Below the pieces are notes generated by a model. The model was not told the origin of the DNA. It ran no database searches and saw only the letters and a list, made by a program, of their open reading frames with translations. A stretch of 6,838 bases of DNA from contig JAFGQJ010000098.1 of the NCBI GenBank assembly GCA_016935715.1, positions 1 through 6,838 of the forward strand, given 5' to 3'. This stretch comes from Spirochaetales bacterium. Lineage in GTDB: Bacteria > Spirochaetota > Spirochaetia > SZUA-6 > DRHE01. The number at the start of each line of letters is the position of its first letter. Within the stretch, counting starts at the first letter, position 1. The position numbers were made by a program, and so were the translations under genes. Of this stretch, positions 1-5,559 are shown one piece after another.

Positions 1-1151
1 AGCACCCTTTCGATCATCCCGATATCCGCGACGATCGGCGGCAGCTCCCGCGGCTGCTCCACCTCCAGCGCGATACCGCCCTCGACGGCCCGCGGCTTCA
101 GCTTGAGAACGGCGTCCTGCGCCAGCTCCCCCAGCTGGAACGGCTCGCGTACCGGCTCCACCTGTTTCGTTTCGAGCTTCGCCAGCTCGAACAGCTCCTC
201 CACCAGTTTCTGCAGGCTCAGGACATTCTTCAGGTTTGTCTCCATGAAACCGCGGCCTTCCTCACCGCTCAGCGTGCCTCCCTTGAGAAGGGCCGTCTCC
301 AGGTTTCCCCTGATGGAGGTGAGGGGGCTGCGCAGATCATGGGAGATGCTGGCCAGCAGATCGCTGCGCTGCTGCTCGGCGACCTTCAGCTGTTCCACGC
401 CTGCCTGGACCGAGGCGGCCATTTCGTTGAACGCCCGTCCAAGGGCTCCGAGCTCATCGGAGCCCCGCACCGAAACACGCCGGTCGAGATCGCCGCGCTC
501 GAAGGCTCTGGCGGCAGAGCTCAGCTCCCGGAGCCGCCGGGTCAGGAAAAAAAACAGCGAAAGTCCCGCCAGCAGCGTGGCCAGCAGAGCAAGGAGGAAG
601 GTACTGAGGCCGGTGCGCAGAAAGTAGCTGCTGCGCAGATTCTCGAGGGACCTGTCGTAGCTCTGCCCCCGGAGAATCACGTACACGTACCCCTGTCGGC
701 CGCCCATGCGCAGGGAGGCCGCCGAAAACGGCTTGCGTATGCCCGGGGTCCTCGGATCGTCCCCAAGAACCGGTCCGCCGGCCTCATCCTTGATAAACTC
801 TTTCACCGGATCCAGATCGACCGACCATCTGCTCAGGTTCTCCTCGGGATGGGTGAAATAGGCCATGATCGTTCCCTCTTCATCGAGAAGATAGATCTCC
901 ACCATGGGATTCAGAACCATCATGTAGTGGATGGCGTCCTTTATCCCTTCCTGTGAGAACCCCCCTTCGACGAGGGGCTGAAGCTCGCCGGCGATGCTGG
1001 CCGCGTATTCCCTGTTCAGCTCCTGCTCGACTTCATCGGACAGATGCCCGGCGGCTCTGAAGGCGACGGCCAGGCTCACCGCGCCCAGGGCAAGAATCAG
1101 CAGGAGGAAGATGACCGACAATCTGGCGTAGAAGGAGCGGAACAGGCTCAC
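1..1151 (-). CDS. Membrane sensor histidine kinase, C-terminus cut by window edge
   Basis: Reading the minus strand from a GTG at 1151-1149 gives an uninterrupted frame of 383 codons to the window edge. It is the sensor partner of the response regulator just upstream: GTGA overlaps that gene's TGA stop by 4 bases, and a GGAG (1163-1160) lies 8 bases before the GTG. Domains in order: a membrane helix at about residues 8-31, an extracytoplasmic sensor region at about 32-178, a second helix at about 180-202, a HAMP linker at about 203-255 (with GSDELGALGRAFNEMA), and a HisKA dimerisation domain with the H-box SHDLRSPL, where His271 is the predicted phosphorylated residue. The start of the HATPase domain follows at about 365; its N, G1 and G2 boxes lie outside the window. 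It would autophosphorylate and pass phosphate to Asp59 of the regulator. The ligand is unknown. An eight-base A run (547-554) lies in the second membrane helix without breaking the frame. Confidence 0.93.
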   Translation of the reverse strand, partial: MSLFRSFYARLSVIFLLLILALGAVSLAVAFRAAGHLSDEVEQELNREYAASIAGELQPLVEGGFSQEGIKDAIHYMMVLNPMVEIYLLDEEGTIMAYFTHPEENLSRWSVDLDPVKEFIKDEAGGPVLGDDPRTPGIRKPFSAASLRMGGRQGYVYVILRGQSYDRSLENLRSSYFLRTGLSTFLLALLATLLAGLSLFFFLTRRLRELSSAARAFERGDLDRRVSVRGSDELGALGRAFNEMAASVQAGVEQLKVAEQQRSDLLASISHDLRSPLTSIRGNLETALLKGGTLSGEEGRGFMETNLKNVLSLQKLVEELFELAKLETKQVEPVREPFQLGELAQDAVLKLKPRAVEGGIALEVEQPRELPPIVADIGMIERV

Positions 1152-1885
1152 GATGGAAACTCCGACGCCTCGGCGAACCGGTATCCGACCCCCCACACGG
1201 TCTTCAGATATTTCGGATGGGCCGGATCGGCCTCGATCTTGTTGCGCAGACGGTTGATGTGGGTGTTCACCGTGTGCTCGTATCCCTCGAACTGGTATCC
1301 CCACACCAGACCCAGGATATCCGCGCGGCTGTAGGCTCTTCCCGGATTGCGGACGAAGAGACCGAGGAGATCGAACTCCTTCACCGTGAGCTCCAAAACG
1401 GTGTTTCCCAGGCTCACCTTTCGCTTTTCGAAATCCACCGCGAGCTCGGAAATCCGCACGACGGGCTGGCCGGCCGCATCGCCTGACGGGGCGCCGCCGA
1501 CCTGCGCCCGTCGGAGGAGAGCGCGAATGCGGGCCATGAGCTCCCGCACGCTGAAGGGTTTGGTCACGTAGTCGTCCGCGCCCAGCTCCAGTCCGACCAC
1601 CCTGTCGATCTCTTCGGCCTTCGCCGTCAGCATGAGGATAGGGGTGCGGGGATCCCGTTCGCGCACGCCTCTGCAAACCGATATCCCGTCGAGCTTCGGC
1701 AGCATCAGGTCCAGGACTATGAGGGCGTATCCCCCCTCCAGGGCTTTGCGGAGCCCGGCCTGGCCGTCGGCGGCTGTCTCCGCCTTCAGCCCCATGTCTT
1801 CCGCGTTCATGGAGATGACCGCAGCTATCTCCCGGTCATCCTCGATGACCAGTATTCTGTCCTTCGGTCGGCGAGCCTGGCTCAT
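1148..1885 (-). CDS. OmpR/PhoB-family response regulator
   Basis: This 245-residue protein has the usual length and layout of a winged-helix response regulator. The receiver domain (about 9-125) shows the acidic pair Asp16-Asp17, phospho-acceptor Asp59 in LIVLDLMLPKLDG, Thr87 in MLTAK, and Lys109 in DDYVTKPF, so all key residues are present. A linker (about 128-142) leads to a trans_reg_C winged-helix domain (about 145-240) with the typical VKEFDLL, SRADILGLVWG, VNTHINRLRNKIE and TVWGVGYRF segments. It is a cytoplasmic transcription factor activated by the downstream histidine kinase. The ATG at 1885 is fixed by an in-frame TAG immediately before it, and no Shine-Dalgarno site precedes it. 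A promoter lies so close that the mRNA may be leaderless. Its targets cannot be read from sequence; autoregulation and control of the divergent dehydrogenase-kinase operon are the natural guesses. Confidence 0.96.
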   Translation of the reverse strand: MSQARRPKDRILVIEDDREIAAVISMNAEDMGLKAETAADGQAGLRKALEGGYALIVLDLMLPKLDGISVCRGVRERDPRTPILMLTAKAEEIDRVVGLELGADDYVTKPFSVRELMARIRALLRRAQVGGAPSGDAAGQPVVRISELAVDFEKRKVSLGNTVLELTVKEFDLLGLFVRNPGRAYSRADILGLVWGYQFEGYEHTVNTHINRLRNKIEADPAHPKYLKTVWGVGYRFAEASEFPS

Positions 1886-1921
1886 CTATACTAATATATA
1901 TGTTTTCTTACATATAGTCGA
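1885..1921 (-). promoter_or_regulatory. Probable promoter of the two-component operon
   Basis: On the minus strand, TCGACT (1921-1916, 4 of 6 to TTGACA) is followed after exactly 17 bases by TATATT (1898-1893, 5 of 6 to TATAAT). Only seven bases (AGTATAG) separate the -10 box from the ATG at 1885, so the predicted first transcribed base falls at the start codon. The block is strikingly AT-rich compared with the GC-rich surroundings. The assignment is by inspection only. Confidence 0.55.
1897..1916. promoter_or_regulatory. Inverted repeat over the regulator promoter, candidate operator
   Basis: TATATGT (1897-1903) and ACATATA (1910-1916) are perfect 7-base inverted arms around a 6-base spacer TTTCTT. 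The element fills most of the spacer between the predicted -35 and -10 boxes and overlaps the -10 box by two bases, so a bound protein could occlude or remodel that promoter. The binding protein is unknown; OmpR-family regulators more often use direct repeats, so a different regulator is possible. Confidence 0.4.
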
Positions 1922-1940
1922 GCTGATCCGCCCAAGGGGG

Positions 1941-1952
1941 TGCGATATCGCA
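1941..1952. promoter_or_regulatory. Perfect 12-base palindrome, candidate operator
   Basis: TGCGATATCGCA is its own reverse complement. It lies between the two divergent promoters, about 20 bases upstream of the predicted -35 box of the minus-strand promoter and 44 bases upstream of that of the plus-strand one. The position suits a shared regulator site, but no family can be assigned from 12 bases. Confidence 0.35.
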
Positions 1953-1995
1953 GCGGGGCGGGGTCAGCGCATCATCATCCCGGTGGAAGGCGGAA

Positions 1996-2025
1996 TTGAC
2001 CCGCACGGGCGCTTGCCCGTACCAT
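1996..2025 (+). promoter_or_regulatory. Probable promoter of the dehydrogenase-kinase operon
   Basis: TTGACC (1996-2001, 5 of 6 to TTGACA) and TACCAT (2020-2025, 4 of 6 to TATAAT) are separated by 18 bases. The predicted transcription start is about 2032, on the first of the two ATG codons, so little or no leader would remain. The same TTG could be misread as a start codon giving 13 extra residues. Confidence 0.42.
2005..2020. promoter_or_regulatory. Inverted repeat in the dehydrogenase promoter spacer, candidate operator
   Basis: ACGGGC (2005-2010) and GCCCGT (2015-2020) form perfect 6-base arms around GCTT. The element lies inside the predicted -35/-10 spacer and touches the first base of the -10 box, the classic place for a repressor site in a sugar operon. 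No regulator gene of the LacI, GntR or DeoR type is in the window. Confidence 0.4.
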
Positions 2026-2034
2026 GATGGGATG

Positions 2035-3090
2035 ATGAAAGCCGCCGTTCTCCTAGCCCCGGGGACATTCGAGATCCGGGAGATTGCGAAACCTAGGATC
2101 GGCCCGGATGAGATCCTGGTCCGGGTGCAGGCCTGCGCGATCTGCGGCACGGATCTGCGCATCTTTCGCCACGGACACGGGAAGATCGAGCTGCCTGCAA
2201 TCATCGGGCATGAAATCGTCGGGCGGGTCGAGGAGGTCGGCTCCTCTTTCCCCGCTGAGGAGGTGCAATACGGCCGGGGGTCGATGGTCATGGTCACCCC
2301 GGGCATTCCCTGCGGCCGCTGCAGCAACTGCCTGCGGGGTCTGTTCTGTTCGAACAAGACAGCGATCGGCTACCACTACCCCGGCGGATTTGCCGAATAC
2401 CTGCGGGTGCCGGCCCGGGGAGTCAGGAGCGTCGTCTTTGCCCTGCCCCATCCCCTGCCGGAGGGACAGGCACCGTCGGATTACACGATCGCCGAACCGC
2501 TGGCCTGCGCCCTGAACGGGCTGGAGCGGCTCGGTCCCGTCACTCTCGGCGGTCGGGGGCTGGTGATCGGAGCCGGGCCCATCGGAGTGCTCCTCGCCAA
2601 GCTGCTGCTGCGCAGGGGCCTGGGCGCCGTATCAATGGCGGACATCCGTCCCGTGAGGTTGCAGCGGGTCCGGGATATCCTTCCCCCCGGCACATGGCTG
2701 ATCGACAGCGCAGAGGAGAATCTCGTCGAGCGGAGCAGGGAGTTCACCGACGGCAGGGGTATGGACGTGGTGATCGTGGCCTGCTCCTCTCCCGAGATGC
2801 AGGAGGCATCCCTGGAGCTGGCAGGACTGTACGGGAAAATTCTCTACTTTGCCGGCCTGCCCCCGGATCGATCCCGCATCCGCTTCGACAGCAACCTGCT
2901 GCACTACAAGCTCGCCTCCGTCATCGGGACATACGGCTCGACTCTCTACCACAACCGTCTGGCCATGGAGCTGATCGCCTCCGGCTTCACCGAAGGGATG
3001 TGCGACGCCCGCTACCCGCTGGAGCGCATCTCGGAGGCCTTCCTGCACGCCGCCGGGGGGCGGGCCCTCAAGACGGTGATCGAACCCTGA
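2035..3090 (+). CDS. Zinc-dependent medium-chain alcohol/polyol dehydrogenase
   Basis: The 351-residue product is a cytoplasmic NAD-linked MDR-family dehydrogenase, most like sorbitol, iditol and threonine dehydrogenases. The GroES-like N-terminal half has catalytic-zinc ligands Cys37 (CAICGTD), His59-Glu60 (GHE) and Glu154 (IAEPLACA). Structural-zinc cysteines are 93, 96, 99 and 105, spaced CX2CX2CX5C, where X7 for the last gap is usual. The Rossmann half carries GAGPIG at 179-184, and Asp203 at the end of the second strand favours NAD over NADP. Likely reaction: oxidation of a secondary alcohol of a polyol or sugar to a ketone. ATG 2035 (MKAAVLL) matches family N-termini; ATG 2032 directly before it is equally possible and fits the predicted transcription start. 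TTG 1996 is unlikely because it is the -35 box. It heads an operon with the FGGY kinase 21 bases downstream, which suggests dehydrogenation followed by phosphorylation. The substrate is not determined. Confidence 0.93.
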   Translation: MKAAVLLAPGTFEIREIAKPRIGPDEILVRVQACAICGTDLRIFRHGHGKIELPAIIGHEIVGRVEEVGSSFPAEEVQYGRGSMVMVTPGIPCGRCSNCLRGLFCSNKTAIGYHYPGGFAEYLRVPARGVRSVVFALPHPLPEGQAPSDYTIAEPLACALNGLERLGPVTLGGRGLVIGAGPIGVLLAKLLLRRGLGAVSMADIRPVRLQRVRDILPPGTWLIDSAEENLVERSREFTDGRGMDVVIVACSSPEMQEASLELAGLYGKILYFAGLPPDRSRIRFDSNLLHYKLASVIGTYGSTLYHNRLAMELIASGFTEGMCDARYPLERISEAFLHAAGGRALKTVIEP

Positions 3091-3103
3091 AGATTCGCCG
3101 GGC

Positions 3104-3109
3104 AGGTGA
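3104..3109 (+). promoter_or_regulatory. Shine-Dalgarno site that decides the kinase start
   Basis: AGGTGA (3104-3109) complements the 16S 3' end and is followed by two bases and ATG 3112. The in-frame GTG at 3106 lies inside this site, so a start there would be a mis-call. Confidence 0.7.
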
Positions 3110-3111
3110 GG

Positions 3112-4674
3112 ATGAAAGCGCTGCTTGGAATCGATCTGGGTACCACGGGGATACGCGCCACCCTGCTCGGCACCGCAGGGGAGGTGCTGGCGCGCCGAAG
3201 CCGGGGGTACGATGCTTCCCGCAGCTGGGTCGATCCAGCGGCCGGAGAGGCTCAGGCGGAGGCGTCGATCTTCCGCGCCGCAGTCAGCAGCATCATCGGC
3301 GAGGCCATGGAAGCAGCGGGGCTCGGCCCCTCGGCGGTTCAGGCGCTCGCCCTCAGCGCCATGGCTCCCGATGCGGTGGCCGTGGATGCCGATTCAGAGG
3401 CGCTGATGCCCTGCATCCTCTGGATGGACCGGCGGGCCGCAGCCGAGGCCGATGAGGTGCGGGCCCGCATCGGGGAACAGCGCGTCCGGCAGCTCAGCGG
3501 AAACCCCATCGATCCCTACTACGGCCTGATCAAGGCGCTTTGGATCCGCAACCACCTCCCCGGAGCGTACCGCAGGGCGGCGAAGATCCTCAGCCTCAAG
3601 GATTATCTGCTGGGGCGCTTTACGGGCAGGCTGCTGACCGATGTAAGCCATGCAGGGCTGTACGGAATCGCCTACGACATCCGGAACAATCGCTGGGATA
3701 CGGAGGTGCTCGGGGAGCTCGGCATGGACCCGGACAAGCTCCCCGATGCTCTTCCCGGCGACGAGATTGCCGGCACTCTGACCACCGCGGCGGCTTCCGA
3801 GCTGGGCCTGAAGGCGGGAACACCGGTGGCCGCCGGGGGGATCGATTCTGCTGCAGGGTACCTGGCCTGCGGGTGCCTGGAGGCGGGGCAGAGCGCCATG
3901 GTACTGGGCAGCTCGAGCTGCTGGGGGATCTGCACGGATACGGCCCTTTGGCCCACGGGCATGAACATTACCAGGGCGCCCTGGAACCCCGGGGGCTACC
4001 TGATCAACGCCAGCCTGGCGGCCGGGGGCATGGTGCTCGCCTGGCTGCTGCAGCTGTTCCGCTCCGGCGGACAGGCCGCTGCGGCGGCCGCAGCACAGGA
4101 CACCGGCCGGCTCGACTCACTGGAGGAGCAGGCAGCCGCGGTGCCGATCGGCAGCGGCGGCCTTTTCACGCTCCCCCACTTTCTCGGCGAGCGTGCTCCC
4201 CTCTGGGATCCCGACGCCCGGGGTGTGCTCTTCGGCCTCCACCCCGGCCACGGCCCGGCGCATCTGTACAGGTCGGCGATGGAGGGCATCGCCCTCAGCT
4301 TCTACAGAAACGCGCTGCTTCTGCGCGGAGCGGGAGTGGAAACGGACGGGAGGATCCGCGTCACCGGCGGTTGGGGAGCAAGCCGGCTGCTCCGCCGCAT
4401 ATTGGCGGATGTCCTGAACAGGACGGTCGACTGCGTGCGGGAAGCACGGAGCAGCGACTACGGAGCCGCCTGGCTGGCGGGAAAGGCAGCGGGAGTGTTT
4501 CCCGATTATGCGGCCCTGCGGGAGCCGGGCTGCATCACCGAGACCGTCGAGCCCTCCGCCACGGCTCATCGCCGATACACGCGCCTCTACGACCGGATCT
4601 ACCGCGAACTGTACCCCGGGATCCGGGCGCTGTATCCGCGGCTCAGGGAGCTGCCGCTTGCCGCCGATGAATGA
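3112..4674 (+). CDS. FGGY-family carbohydrate kinase (xylulokinase-like)
   Basis: The 520-residue protein has the standard FGGY length and two actin-like ATPase domains. Visible landmarks are the N-terminal phosphate loop GIDLGTTG (Asp8), the region around LWMDRR, SLKDYLLGRFTG, the predicted catalytic base Asp245 in GGIDSAAG, GERAPLWDPDARG (from Gly359), and the adenosine-binding GGWGAS (419-424) followed by SSDYGAAWLAG. It would phosphorylate a sugar or sugar alcohol, probably a ketose, with ATP in the cytoplasm. The segment equivalent to the MDGQMHG of E. coli xylulokinase reads SAMAPDAVAVD here, so a xylulose assignment is not justified. It lies 21 bases after the dehydrogenase, whose product may be its substrate. 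An Ala-rich stretch (about 320-328) looks like a surface helix. The last bases overlap an alternative ATG (4667) of the next gene. Confidence 0.95.
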   Translation: MKALLGIDLGTTGIRATLLGTAGEVLARRSRGYDASRSWVDPAAGEAQAEASIFRAAVSSIIGEAMEAAGLGPSAVQALALSAMAPDAVAVDADSEALMPCILWMDRRAAAEADEVRARIGEQRVRQLSGNPIDPYYGLIKALWIRNHLPGAYRRAAKILSLKDYLLGRFTGRLLTDVSHAGLYGIAYDIRNNRWDTEVLGELGMDPDKLPDALPGDEIAGTLTTAAASELGLKAGTPVAAGGIDSAAGYLACGCLEAGQSAMVLGSSSCWGICTDTALWPTGMNITRAPWNPGGYLINASLAAGGMVLAWLLQLFRSGGQAAAAAAAQDTGRLDSLEEQAAAVPIGSGGLFTLPHFLGERAPLWDPDARGVLFGLHPGHGPAHLYRSAMEGIALSFYRNALLLRGAGVETDGRIRVTGGWGASRLLRRILADVLNRTVDCVREARSSDYGAAWLAGKAAGVFPDYAALREPGCITETVEPSATAHRRYTRLYDRIYRELYPGIRALYPRLRELPLAADE

Positions 4675-4696
4675 GAGGCGGCGGGATAGGTTGGAG

Positions 4697-5047
4697 ATGA
4701 AGGTACTGATTACCGACATGCGCCACAGTTCGATCGAGGAAGAGAGGAGCGTGCTGGAGCCGGCGGGCGTCACGATCGACACTAGCCGCGCCGCCCTGGT
4801 CAACCGCCGTGCCCTGGAAGCGGCCATGGCCGAGGGAAGGGTCTCGTTCTTCGGCGCCGACGTGGTCTGGCAGGAACCTCTGGACTACTCGGATCCCGGC
4901 ACCGCGTCCTTCCTCGAACGCCGGGATGTCCTGATAACGCCCCACATGGCCTGGTACAGCGAGGACAGCGAGAGGGAGCTGAGGCGCAAGGCGGCGGAGG
5001 AGGTCCTGCGCTTCCTGAAGGGCGAGCAGCTGCGGCATCCGGTGTAG
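4697..5047 (+). pseudogene. D-2-hydroxyacid dehydrogenase with in-frame loss of the NAD-binding core
   Basis: The open frame encodes 116 residues, against about 310-330 for the family. Residues 1-25 match the N-terminal strand and helix of PGDH-like enzymes (MKVLITD, then VLEPAGV). The sequence then jumps at about residue 25-27 (near 4769-4778) straight to the C-terminal part, IDTSRAALV to the end. Missing are the rest of the substrate domain and the whole Rossmann segment with GxGxxG. All three catalytic residues of the family survive: Arg31 (TSR), Glu60 (WQEP) and His83 (TPHMAWYS). The C-terminus (RRKAAEEVLRFLKGEQ) looks complete. ATG 4697 after GGAG fits family N-termini; an in-frame ATG at 4667, overlapping the kinase stop, would add ten Arg-rich residues. 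The frame is intact, so a small protein could be made, but NAD-dependent activity is not expected. The intact ancestor would have interconverted a 2-hydroxyacid and a 2-oxoacid. An assembly collapse is the main alternative. Confidence 0.75.
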
Positions 5048-5051
5048 CGGG

Positions 5052-5558
5052 TTGCAGACCCGGCGGCTGGCCGAAACCTTCCTGTCCCTGCCCTCCTGCA
5101 GCGGTTAGTTCGCCCTGGGCGCCACCAGCGAGTTAATGCATCTTCCCTTCGACGAGCGCAGAGCCCTGATCGAAGCCTTCGGGGCCGTCGACACGGGAGG
5201 GAAGGTGATCATGATCAATACCGGGGGGCTTGCCCTGGAGCAGGTCGTCGAGCTGACCCGCCCGGTCGTTGCGGTGCAGCTGGACGGAGCGGTGGTGATC
5301 GTTCCGCCGGACGTGCCTGCGGAGGCGGTGCTGGCGTACCTCCGCGGGATCGCAGCAGTCGGAGCACCCTTTACCGTGTACTGGTCTCCCGTCGCCAGCG
5401 GACACCGTCCCTCCCTGCCCCTGGTCGCCGCCCTGAGCGCGGCCGTGGAAGAGGGGGATTGGGCGGTCGCGGAGTTCGGGGAGATCCCCCTGGAAGCTGT
5501 GCTTGCATTCTGGCGCCGGGCCGGAGAGGGGCCGGCAACTCGGGCGCCGCGGAGTTGA
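5052..5558 (+). pseudogene. Degraded dihydrodipicolinate-synthase-family aldolase remnant
   Basis: The frame ending at TGA 5556-5558 resembles the (beta/alpha)8 DapA/NanA superfamily. From 5052 it reads TRRLAETFLSLPSCSG, an in-frame TAG (5106-5108), then FALGATSELMHL, the counterpart of the family's G-[ST]-T-G-E substrate loop. LPFDERRALIEAF, a PP segment (VIVPPD) and TVYWSP, which holds the position of the catalytic Tyr, follow. Homology spans the TAG, so the open part from ATG 5136 (140 codons) is not a natural protein start. The usual first 25 or so residues are absent, because the upstream stop lies at 5047. After SLPLVAAL the sequence passes directly into a C-terminal-like AAVEEGDWAVAE, so roughly 100 residues, including the Schiff-base lysine, seem to be missing. 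The remnant is inactive as an aldolase. The remote similarity is judged by eye; a short unrelated hypothetical gene from 5136 is the alternative. Confidence 0.58.
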
Positions 5559-5559
5559 G

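Larger units (their letters stand above)
1972..2038. repeat. Wide 10-base inverted repeat ending on the dehydrogenase start codons
   Basis: TCATCATCCC (1972-1981) pairs perfectly with GGGATGATGA (2029-2038), with 47 bases between the arms. The right arm contains both possible ATG starts of the dehydrogenase. If a transcript began upstream of 1972 the arms could pair and hide the start; if transcription starts near 2032, as the predicted promoter implies, the repeat could act only as DNA. It may be chance. Confidence 0.3.

Noticed and set aside
339..956. Plus-strand open frame of 205 codons opposite the histidine kinase
   Set aside because: The minus strand carries membrane helices, HAMP and HisKA with an uninterrupted frame, while the plus product is low-complexity shadow.
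4077..4105. Alanine-rich GC repeat in the kinase as a possible insertion or tandem repeat
   Set aside because: The codons vary and flanking FGGY motifs are correctly spaced; it is an ordinary Ala-rich helix in a GC-rich gene.
4508..4696. Long 5' extension of the hydroxyacid dehydrogenase frame into the kinase gene
   Set aside because: The extension overlaps kinase coding sequence, is Arg/Ser/Pro-rich, and lacks family similarity; the MKVLITD start at 4697 matches the family.
4117..4827. Minus-strand open frame of 236 codons opposite the kinase
   Set aside because: It is Arg/Ala/Ser-rich shadow translation opposite the well-supported FGGY kinase C-terminus.
5048..5062. Hairpin CGGGT-TGCAG-ACCCG just after a stop codon as an intrinsic terminator
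   Set aside because: The stem is only 5 base pairs and no T run follows. It also overlaps the aldolase-like remnant.
5106..5108. TAG as a recoded sense codon (amber recoding or pyrrolysine) in the aldolase remnant
   Set aside because: TAG ends the neighbouring hydroxyacid dehydrogenase frame (5045-5047) and the intact aldolase (5562-5560) at family-appropriate C-termini, so it works as a stop here. The remnant also lacks other essential parts.
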